64,000 nt of DNA, taken from Thermodesulfobacteriota bacterium. GTDB taxonomy: Bacteria; Desulfobacterota; BSN033; UBA1163. The translations under genes and the position numbers were made by a program. The notes below the pieces were generated by a model. The model saw nothing but the letters and a program-made list of their open reading frames with translations, was not told the origin of the DNA and searched no databases. Each line of letters begins with the position of its first letter. Positions within the stretch are counted from its first letter, which is position 1. The stretch spans positions 36,189 through 100,188 of the forward strand of contig JAOAHX010000009.1 of NCBI GenBank assembly GCA_026415035.1. Reading direction: 5' to 3'. Below are positions 57,429-64,000 of this stretch, piece after piece.

Positions 57429-59164
57429 GAGATCAGCCTCATCTGGATGACATGTCTCGGACAGGCCCTCGCACAGGTGCCACACCCTTTGCAATGATCG
57501 AGGTCGACCTTTCGGATTCGTCGAAGGGGTTCGAAGGTGACGATCCCCTCCGGACAGAAGTAGTAACAGTTATAGCAATAATTGCATGTCCCGCACGAAA
57601 AACATCTCAGGGCAGACTGCCTCGCCTCATCGGAGGAGAATCCGACCCGCACCTCTGAAAACCCCTTCAGGGCCTTGCTGGGATCGATCCGCTTGGGAGA
57701 GACCCTCTCCGAGGGGGAAAAGAAGATCGGATTGAGCTGATCGTAAAGGACCACCCCTCGGGGTTCCTCCCAGATCCCCGTCTCCCTCCCTCTGAGGTAG
57801 GCCTCCATCGAAACCGCTCCTTTCGATCCGATCCGGATCTTCGAAAAGACCTCCTCAGGATCGAACCCTCTGAAGGAGAGATCGATGGCAATGGCCGCCT
57901 TCTTCCCGGAGGAGATGGCCATGACCACGCTCCTGGGCTGATCGATGGCATCGCCGCCCGCAAAGACCTTCGTCCTCCCGTCTTCGAAAAGGGCCGAAGG
58001 CCTGAGGAATCCCTGGAAGGCCATCTCCGGAGGAAGCCAAGAGAGATCGACTCCCTCCCCGAGGGCGGTGATGAGCCGGTCAGCCTCCATCGAGAAGAAA
58101 CTTCCCTGGACGGGAACGGGCCTCGGACGATCCTCCTTGGGGGTTTTCCTCAGCTTCATGCGTTGGAACTTGATGCGGAGTCTGCCGTTTTTAAGGGTCT
58201 TCACCTCCATGGGCTGGAGGAGAAATTGGAATCGGACCCCTTCCTGTTCGGCCTCCTCCACCTCTTCCGGAAGGGCAGGCATCTCCCTTCTCGTCCGTCG
58301 ATAGGCAACGGTCACGGAGGAGCCGAGGCGCCTGGCGGAACGAGCGACATCCATCGCCGTGTTCCCGCCTCCGACCACGACCACCTCCCTTCCGGGTCTT
58401 AGGCGTTGGCCGGAATTGATCCGTGCAAGGAAATCAATCCCTCGCCAGACCTTCGCGACCCCATCCTCTCCGATCCCGAGCGAAAGGCTCCTGCCCGCGC
58501 CGATCGAGAGGAAGAGGGCGTCGTAATCCTTTAAGGCCTCGAAAGGAAGATCCCTGCCCACGGTCAGGCCAGTTTTCAGCTCGACTCCTGATCTCAGAAT
58601 CCTATCGATCTCCTTCCTCAGGACTGACTTGGGAAGACGGTAGTCAGGGATCCCCCATCGAAGGACCCCACCTGGCTCGCCCTTCGCCTCAAAGAGGGTC
58701 ACCCGGTGGCCAAGCAGGGCGAGGAAATAGGCGCAGGAGAGACCTGCGGGGCCTGCTCCGACGATGGCGACCCTTTTGGGATCGTTATAGGCCGGAGGGT
58801 TCCAAGGAGGAGTCCAGCTGGCGGTGACATCGAAGAGATACCTCTCGAGGGCATTGATGGAGACGGGTTGATCAAACTGGGTGCGATTGCACCCGGCTTC
58901 GCAGGGATGGTAACAGACCCTCCCGCAGACTCCTGGGAAGGGATTCTCCTTCAAGATCATTTCGAGGGCCTCCTCGAAACGTCCCTCTCCTACCGCATGG
59001 ATGAAGGAGGCGATGGGGTTTCCCGCTGGGCAGGCCTCCATGCAGGGCGCGAGGGAAAAAAGGGTTTCGGGTTTCTGAAACCCCCACTTGCCGGTTTCAA
59101 TGAGCTCGGTGCTCTCATAAGAGATGGGAATGACGAATTCCGTCGCCTCAACAGACCCTTTCAT
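57425..59164 (-). CDS. GltD-like FAD/NAD(P) oxidoreductase fused to a ferredoxin domain
   Basis: 579 aa. The N-terminal GltD region has Cys groups CMEACPAGNPIASF and CGRVCYHPCEAGC, then two Rossmann motifs: VAIVGAGPAGLSCAYFL (FAD) and VVVVGGGNTAMDVARSARRL (NAD(P)), and FAGGDAIDQPRSVV. The C-terminal 80 residues hold Cys in CFSCGTCNYCYNCYYFCPEG and CKGCGTCARACP, a delta-subunit-like ferredoxin. It should carry electrons from the TPP enzyme to NAD(P). PadH and PadF are separate proteins in phenylglyoxylate dehydrogenase; here both functions are fused. It overlaps the gamma gene by 17 bp. Confidence 0.9.
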   Translation of the reverse strand: MKGSVEATEFVIPISYESTELIETGKWGFQKPETLFSLAPCMEACPAGNPIASFIHAVGEGRFEEALEMILKENPFPGVCGRVCYHPCEAGCNRTQFDQPVSINALERYLFDVTASWTPPWNPPAYNDPKRVAIVGAGPAGLSCAYFLALLGHRVTLFEAKGEPGGVLRWGIPDYRLPKSVLRKEIDRILRSGVELKTGLTVGRDLPFEALKDYDALFLSIGAGRSLSLGIGEDGVAKVWRGIDFLARINSGQRLRPGREVVVVGGGNTAMDVARSARRLGSSVTVAYRRTRREMPALPEEVEEAEQEGVRFQFLLQPMEVKTLKNGRLRIKFQRMKLRKTPKEDRPRPVPVQGSFFSMEADRLITALGEGVDLSWLPPEMAFQGFLRPSALFEDGRTKVFAGGDAIDQPRSVVMAISSGKKAAIAIDLSFRGFDPEEVFSKIRIGSKGAVSMEAYLRGRETGIWEEPRGVVLYDQLNPIFFSPSERVSPKRIDPSKALKGFSEVRVGFSSDEARQSALRCFSCGTCNYCYNCYYFCPEGIVTFEPLRRIRKVDLDHCKGCGTCARACPRHVIQMRLIS

Positions 59165-59699
59165 AAGTTTTCACCTTATCGTAGGCCTCCTCAAAGGCCT
59201 CCAGGTTCGATTCGATCTTCGTGGAGATCGTCTTGCGGATGACCTCGATCAGGGTCTCCTTTTTAACGAGGTGGGTCAAAGAGGCATAGGCGCCGAGGAT
59301 GGCGGTGTTCCATACGGCTCCGATGCCCGCCTTCCTCGCAATGGGTCCCACATCGATCAGGCCGATATGGTACTGCCTCAGCCTCTCAAAGGCATCGATC
59401 TCCCTCTCCGTATTGACCAGAAGCGTGCCTCCGGGCTTCAATTCCTGGAGGACCTCGGCCTCATCCAACAGGCTCTGATCGAAGATGACCAGATGATCGG
59501 GCCGCCTGATCTGGCATTTCAGGAGGATGGGCTTTTGGTCCACCCGGAGAAACCCGAAGACCGGGGCTCCCCGCCTCTCCGATCCGAAGAGGGAAAAACA
59601 CTGGGGATATTTCCCTTCTTCGAAAAGGGCTTTCCCTAAGATCTCAGAGGCGACGACCACCCCCTGCCCCCCTCTCCCTTTAAACTTGATCTCGATCAT
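59148..59699 (-). CDS. 2-oxoacid:ferredoxin oxidoreductase, gamma subunit
   Basis: 183 aa, family length. It begins MIEIKFKGRGGQGVVVASEI and contains SLFGSERRGAPVFGFLRVD and GGTLLVNTE, with VWNTAILGAYASLTHLV near the C-terminus. The subunit binds CoA in these enzymes. It starts 13 bp after the regulator gene, so gntR and the oxidoreductase are almost certainly co-transcribed. Confidence 0.93.
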   Translation of the reverse strand: MIEIKFKGRGGQGVVVASEILGKALFEEGKYPQCFSLFGSERRGAPVFGFLRVDQKPILLKCQIRRPDHLVIFDQSLLDEAEVLQELKPGGTLLVNTEREIDAFERLRQYHIGLIDVGPIARKAGIGAVWNTAILGAYASLTHLVKKETLIEVIRKTISTKIESNLEAFEEAYDKVKTYERVC

Positions 59700-59712
59700 C
59701 TTCCTTCCCTCT

Positions 59713-60387
59713 TCACCGGTGTTGGTCCTCCTTAAAGGCGTACCTCAAGACATCGATCTTCGACTGTTTCAGGTGGTGCTCAATCGCCTCCTTCGCCGCC
59801 GAAAGCTCACCCCTTTGGATGGCCTCGAGAATTCTTTTATGGCCCTCGATCGCCCGCAACACATTGTCTGCCAGGTAGATGCTCTGGACGCGATAACGGA
59901 GCATGTGACGTCTCAGCGTCTGGGCCAGTTCGAGAAGCCGCTGGCTACCGCTGTGTTTGGCGATGATCTCGTGAAACTGGGCGTCCAATTCCACAAAGGC
60001 CTTCACCTCTCCGGAGGCGACCTTCGATTCTGCCTGGGCGATGTTCTCTTTCAACTCTTCGATCAGCCGATCCCGGGCCTTTCCCATGGCCCACTGTATC
60101 GCCAGTTCTTCGATCACCCTCCGGATCTCGCAGATCTCCTCTACCTCCTTTTCGCTCGTCGATTTGACCACATAGCCCACCCTCGGGATCGATTCGATCA
60201 ACCCCTCGATCTCGAGATTGTGAAGGGCCTCTCTGACCGGGGTTCGGGAGGTACCGATCTCTTTTGCGATCTTCGTCTCGATCAACCGCTCATGCGGAGG
60301 GATCTCCCCGCTCAGAAGCTTCTCGCGCAGGTAGTCATAAACCTTCTTTCGGATCGTCTTCTGGTTCTTGATGACAAGCCTTCGCAT
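59713..60387 (-). CDS. GntR-family regulator with FCD domain
   Basis: 224 aa from the ATG at 60387; the frame is open to a TTG at 60444, but that version would include the promoter. The winged helix includes YDYLREKLLSGEIPPHERLI and IAKEIGTSRTPVREALHNLE, then GLIESIPRVGYVV. The FCD domain has Asp/His metal-type ligands in ELDAQFHEIIAKHSG, EGHKRI and EHHL. These regulators usually repress a nearby catabolic operon and respond to a carboxylic acid. Here it is the first gene of the oxidoreductase/TRAP operon and diverges from the racemase-like gene. Confidence 0.92.
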   Translation of the reverse strand: MRRLVIKNQKTIRKKVYDYLREKLLSGEIPPHERLIETKIAKEIGTSRTPVREALHNLEIEGLIESIPRVGYVVKSTSEKEVEEICEIRRVIEELAIQWAMGKARDRLIEELKENIAQAESKVASGEVKAFVELDAQFHEIIAKHSGSQRLLELAQTLRRHMLRYRVQSIYLADNVLRAIEGHKRILEAIQRGELSAAKEAIEHHLKQSKIDVLRYAFKEDQHR

Positions 60388-60388
60388 G

Positions 60389-60423
60389 TGGTGTACTGTA
60401 CCCCAGTTTTCGTAATTTTTCAA
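60389..60423 (-). promoter_or_regulatory. Promoter and imperfect palindromic operator of the gntR operon
   Basis: On the minus strand TTGAAA (60423-60418), a 17-bp spacer and TACAGT (60400-60395). The site tggtgtactgtacccca (60389-60405), an imperfect palindrome of ggtgtac / gtacccc around one T, overlaps the -10. This fits autorepression by the GntR/FCD protein. Predicted transcription start is about 60388, next to the ATG at 60387, so the mRNA may be leaderless. Confidence 0.5.
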
Positions 60424-60499
60424 GTTCGGATTTGACTTCGACAATCGCCTAATTTTACACTGATTTTAAAACCTCAAAACCGAACATCGTGAGACCCAG

Positions 60500-61783
60500 A
60501 TGGACCTTTTTATCAATTACGAAGGCAAAAAATTAGGATTTTCAATCCCTGAAGGATGGCAGGTGATCTCCTCGGATGACCGACCACCTCAGACGGGCCT
60601 GAAGGACCCCATCGAAGAGATTCGACGGGCCCTTGACCACCCGATTGGCTCGCCAAGGATCGAAGAGCTTGTCCGGCCAGGGATGGAGGTCGTACTACTC
60701 TTTGACGACCTGCAGAGACCGACGCCAGCCCATCTCGCCCTGCCCGAGATGATGAACCGCCTGAACCGCGCCGGGATACCGGACGAACGGATGATCGGAA
60801 TCTGTGCCCTCGGAACCCATCCGATTCCCGCCCTCCAACAGCTCGAGCAGAAGGTAGGCAAAGAGGTTTCGGTCCGGCTCAAGGGCCGCCTTCTCGCCCA
60901 CGATCCCCATGCCCCTGATCAGGTGATTATTGGTAAAACCCACAGAGGGACGCTCATCGAGCTGAACCGCTATGTGGCCTCTGCCGATTTGATCCTCGGC
61001 GTCGGAGAGTGTATGCCCCACCCCATAGCGGGCTTTGGAGGAGGGTTTAAGATCATCATGCCAGGAGTTTGCTCCTACCGTTCCGTTGCCGATCACCATT
61101 TTCACTGGATGCGACACCGAAACAGCAGGGTCAACCTCCTCGAGGGGAATTACTTCTTCGAAGAGATCGTCGAGGCCGGCCGGCTCTCCAGGATGGCTTT
61201 TAAACTCGACCTGGTCATCAACGAGAAGAAGGAGATCCTCAGGGGGTTTGCAGGAGACCCGGTAGCGGAACACCTGGAGGCCTCCCGATTCGCCTCCTCT
61301 CTCTATACGGTGTCCCTTCCCAAATTGGCCGATGTGACCATCACCTCGGCTTACCCCCTCGAAATCGGCGTGCAGGCTACAAAGGCCTTGACCATGGCCA
61401 GTTTTTGCACCCGTTCGGGAGGGGCCATCATCTGGGTAGCTCCCCAGAAGCAGGCAGGAGCGATCTTGCCCCTCATCGAAGAGATGGGAAGTCCTGAGAG
61501 CGCCAATGGCTTTCACAGAAGGCTGATCACGGGAGACGTTCCGGAACACCTCCGTTCCTTCGGGATCTCTTACATCATGCAGGTCGTCTACTTTAAAGAG
61601 TTGGCCGAGAAATTCAATGTGGTCCACGTGACCGAAGGGCTTTCAGAAGATCTGGTGCGGAGGATGAAATTCTCCTTCGCCCCCTCCATACAGGAGGCCA
61701 TCGCGCAGGTCTCTCAAAAGATGGACCGGGCCGATGTCGCGGTCTTTCCCTCCGGCGGGAACATCATCCCCCTCGTCATTTGA
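60500..61783 (+). CDS. LarA-family nickel-dependent 2-hydroxyacid racemase-like protein
   Basis: 427 aa, LarA length. The nickel-pincer site is complete: His107 (GTHPIP), His174 and Lys184 in MPHPIAGFGGGFKIIMPG, and His200 in VADHHFHW. In LarA of Lactiplantibacillus plantarum the equivalents are His108, His174, Lys184 and His200. Family members racemise or epimerise lactate, malate, aryl-lactates and other 2-hydroxyacids. Cofactor genes larB, larC and larE are not in the window. Divergence from an operon for 2-oxoacid oxidation suggests it handles the matching 2-hydroxyacid. There is no strong ribosome site before the ATG. Confidence 0.88.
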   Translation: MDLFINYEGKKLGFSIPEGWQVISSDDRPPQTGLKDPIEEIRRALDHPIGSPRIEELVRPGMEVVLLFDDLQRPTPAHLALPEMMNRLNRAGIPDERMIGICALGTHPIPALQQLEQKVGKEVSVRLKGRLLAHDPHAPDQVIIGKTHRGTLIELNRYVASADLILGVGECMPHPIAGFGGGFKIIMPGVCSYRSVADHHFHWMRHRNSRVNLLEGNYFFEEIVEAGRLSRMAFKLDLVINEKKEILRGFAGDPVAEHLEASRFASSLYTVSLPKLADVTITSAYPLEIGVQATKALTMASFCTRSGGAIIWVAPQKQAGAILPLIEEMGSPESANGFHRRLITGDVPEHLRSFGISYIMQVVYFKELAEKFNVVHVTEGLSEDLVRRMKFSFAPSIQEAIAQVSQKMDRADVAVFPSGGNIIPLVI

Positions 61784-61798
61784 CGGAGGGGTAAGCTT

Positions 61799-64000
61799 TC
61801 ACCGCTCCTTTCTCCTTTTCTCGCCCCAGCTCTCCAACTCCTTTTTGATCCCCTCCAGTTTTTCTTTAAACTCTTCGGTGACGGCCTTCGATCGGATATG
61901 GTCGGTGATGATGTGGGGGGTCATGAGGAGGATGAGCTCCTTCTTGTCCTTCTCTCGCTCGTGGGTCCCAAAGAGCCACCCGATGAGGGGAATCTTGCTC
62001 AGATAGGGGATGCCCGACTTCTTCGTCGTCTTGGAATCCTCGAGAAGCCCCCCGATCACGATCGTCTGCCCTTCGAGGACCGACAGCACGGTCTTGGCAA
62101 TCTTTTTCCTGAAGACTGGGATATTCTGGAGCGTCCCGAGGGCGGTCGTATCGACCTTGCTGTCTTCGATGGTCAGCTCCATGGTCACAAGGCCTCCGTC
62201 GCTTATTCTCGGGGTCACCGTGATGATGATCCCCACGTCTTTGTATTCGATGGTCCCTTCCACCACGTTCGTCGTGGCCGTGGCCGTGGTCGTATAGGTG
62301 GTGGTGAGGACCGGCTGGGAGACGCCGATCTGGATCCTCGCCTCCTTGTTGTTGGAGGCCAGGATATGGGGAGAGGAGATCACGTTGAGCCTTTCATCCT
62401 TGGCCGCCGCCTTGATGGCCGCAGAAAACCTTCCCGCGGTCTCGACGATGGAGTACTTGATCCCGATGCCCGAAACAGTGGTGGGACCGATATCGATCGT
62501 CTGCTGGAATCGACCGTGGGAAGCGGTGTCGAGCAGTTTCAGAAACTCCACGCCGAAGCGATTCTCATCATCGAGGGTGATCTCGGCAAGCAATACCTCG
62601 ATCAAGACCTGTCTGGGATAGATGTCCAACTTCTTGATCGTCTCGAGGATCGTCCGGTAATCCCTCTCGAAGGCCCGGATGACCAAGGCGTTGTTCGTCT
62701 CATCGACAACGATATTGATCTCCCCTTCCGGGACCGAAGGGGGTTCTTCTTTTGGAGCCAGAGCCGGTGGGGCCGCAGGTGCGGGCCTCACCCCCCTTGG
62801 CGTAGGCTCGGCAGGCGTCACCTTCTCCTTAAATTCGGCCTTTTTATCTTTGACGGTTACAAAGATCTGTTTTAAAACGTCAGCCAGATCTTTGGCCTTC
62901 ATGTTCTGGGCAAAGTAGACGTGTACGCCCATTTTGGTCCCCTCGGGGGGCATCCGGTCGAGCTCCCTGAGCCACCCCTCTACCTTCTCGAAGATGCCCG
63001 GAATGGAGCTCACCACCAGGAGAGAATTGATCCTTGAAATGGGCGTGAAGGTGATGCCCACACCCCTTCCCGATTTGACAGAGACCTCGAAGGAGGAAAA
63101 GATGCGTTCCATCTCCTTGGCGATCTCCGTGACATCGGCGTTGAGGATGGGGTAAATCCGCACTTTGAGGTCGGCGAAGATATCGAGATCGAACAGGGCG
63201 ATGATGTCCAGGGCCTTTTTGACGTTTGAGGCGAGATCGCCGATGATCAAGATGTTATGGGGGGGATGCTCTACGAGATCGGCCCCGTCGGAGAGAAAGG
63301 GTTTGAGCATCTTCGATACTTCGGCCACGGGGATGAACTTCAATGGGACGATCTGAATGACATATCTTCCGTCCGCAACGGTCTTCCCAGGTTCGATCCT
63401 TTCGGAGGGAGGGATGGGCAGTTTCTTGGCTTCTCCGAAAGGAACGATCTCATAGAGGTTCTCCTTTTTGACCGCCGTGGCCCCGTTGATCCTCAGGATC
63501 GACTGAAAGACGGAGAAGACCTCCTCCGTCGAGATGGGGCTTGTGGTCCGGATGTTGACCACCCCTTTGACCCTCGGGTCGATGACGTAGTTGATCTTCA
63601 TCACCTCGGCCATCACCCGGATCACCTCGTAGATATCGGCGTTGTCGAAATTGAAGACCACGCCCGCACCCGTTCGGGTCTCCGTCGGCCTTGCAGGAGG
63701 GGATGGCAGGGTTGGTGCCGATGAAGACGGGGGTTGGGGTCTTTGGACAGAGGCCTGGGATACGAGCGAAGAGGAGGGAGGGGCGGCCGAAGGCAGAGTC
63801 ATCGGAACCCCTGGTTGAGCGGGTTTGGATGGGGGGGACTCCTCAGCTTTCGCCCTCGCCGGGGCTTGCGAAATTTTATCGCTTCGGTCCTTATCGCCCG
63901 GGACGGGTTTCCTCTGAGAGAGGATCCCTGAACAACCTTCCAAGCTAAGGGTCAGAATTAGGGCTCCGAGGAAAAACCTCGCTCTTGGTATAAGCCATTC
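61799..64000 (-). CDS. gspD: Type II secretion system secretin GspD (5' end outside window)
   Basis: At least 733 residues; the frame runs off the window edge. The visible N-terminus has a hydrophobic stretch RARFFLGALILTLSLEGCSG resembling a lipoprotein signal with Cys, then a Pro/Ser-rich linker. N0 (FNFDNADIYEVIRVMAEVMK), N1 (IQIVPLKFIPVAEVSKMLKP), N2/N3 and secretin domains follow, with VLIEVLLAEITLDDENRFGV and VLEGQTIVIGGLLEDS. It forms the outer-membrane channel. An Ala/Pro-rich loop lies near 62740-62820. It converges with the LarA-like gene, leaving 15 bp between stops. Confidence 0.92.
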   Translation of the reverse strand, partial: EWLIPRARFFLGALILTLSLEGCSGILSQRKPVPGDKDRSDKISQAPARAKAEESPPSKPAQPGVPMTLPSAAPPSSSLVSQASVQRPQPPSSSAPTLPSPPARPTETRTGAGVVFNFDNADIYEVIRVMAEVMKINYVIDPRVKGVVNIRTTSPISTEEVFSVFQSILRINGATAVKKENLYEIVPFGEAKKLPIPPSERIEPGKTVADGRYVIQIVPLKFIPVAEVSKMLKPFLSDGADLVEHPPHNILIIGDLASNVKKALDIIALFDLDIFADLKVRIYPILNADVTEIAKEMERIFSSFEVSVKSGRGVGITFTPISRINSLLVVSSIPGIFEKVEGWLRELDRMPPEGTKMGVHVYFAQNMKAKDLADVLKQIFVTVKDKKAEFKEKVTPAEPTPRGVRPAPAAPPALAPKEEPPSVPEGEINIVVDETNNALVIRAFERDYRTILETIKKLDIYPRQVLIEVLLAEITLDDENRFGVEFLKLLDTASHGRFQQTIDIGPTTVSGIGIKYSIVETAGRFSAAIKAAAKDERLNVISSPHILASNNKEARIQIGVSQPVLTTTYTTTATATTNVVEGTIEYKDVGIIITVTPRISDGGLVTMELTIEDSKVDTTALGTLQNIPVFRKKIAKTVLSVLEGQTIVIGGLLEDSKTTKKSGIPYLSKIPLIGWLFGTHEREKDKKELILLMTPHIITDHIRSKAVTEEFKEKLEGIKKELESWGEKRRKER

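Noticed and set aside
1..64000. tRNA, rRNA, CRISPR array, prophage or insertion sequence
   Set aside because: Scanning of spacers showed no cloverleaf-like sequence, no regularly spaced repeats, and no transposase or integrase-like protein.

Overview
The window is a GC-rich, tightly packed chromosome segment from an anaerobic bacterium. NuoEFG/Hnd-like diaphorase subunits, tandem HdrA flavoproteins, ferredoxin-linked 2-oxoacid oxidoreductase, corrinoid methyl transfer, four TRAP transporters and a Cys-rich SAP-domain protein together suggest an uncultured Desulfobacterota-type organism (sulfate reducer or syntroph). That placement is inference from gene content. I saw no rRNA, tRNA, CRISPR array or insertion sequence.

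Region 1 (1-12208, + strand): the tail of a NuoE-like subunit, a HndB-like [2Fe-2S] protein, a NuoF-like diaphorase, a NuoG/FdhA-like Fe-S protein without the catalytic Cys/Sec, EtfBA, an acyl-CoA dehydrogenase, and two HdrA-type flavoproteins. One HdrA carries a GltD-like insertion that has lost its NAD(P)-binding module. The set looks like wiring between acyl-CoA oxidation, NADH and ferredoxin.

Region 2 (12242-25194, +): cob(I)alamin adenosyltransferase and an acyl-CoA mutase with isobutyryl-CoA-mutase-type residues plus its B12 subunit. A promoter with a palindromic operator at 15002-15039 then precedes two thiolase-fold proteins without the nucleophilic Cys, two DUF35 Zn-ribbon proteins, an acyl-CoA dehydrogenase, MeaB, a carboxyltransferase, a true methylmalonyl-CoA mutase (two subunits) and the epimerase. 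The second half is the propionyl-CoA to succinyl-CoA route. The first half looks like branched acyl-CoA rearrangement and C-C cleavage that feeds it.

Region 3 (25191-43202): a corrinoid methyl-transfer island. A divergent minus-strand operon encodes DUF1638, a corrinoid protein and a PocR/AraC regulator. A long plus-strand operon encodes UroD-type methyltransferases, a TakP-like TRAP system, two corrinoid proteins and a pterin-type methyltransferase. A second operon with a near-consensus promoter and a 16-bp palindrome encodes another TRAP system and UroD protein, and a RamA-like corrinoid activator has its own promoter. All four roles of an O-demethylase-like system are present.

Region 4 (43329-55173): a SAP-domain small protein, PcnB, a third TRAP system (minus strand), a DUF4388 / Cache-HAMP / DUF4388-like cluster, an exported orphan, and a fourth TRAP system that belongs with region 5.

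Region 5 (52279-64000): a minus-strand operon of GntR/FCD regulator, 2-oxoacid:ferredoxin oxidoreductase gamma, a GltD-ferredoxin flavoprotein, alpha, beta and the fourth TRAP system. A LarA-type nickel racemase diverges from it. The operon reads as uptake and oxidation of a 2-hydroxy/2-oxo acid and resembles phenylglyoxylate dehydrogenase operons. The window ends in a type II secretion secretin cut by the edge.
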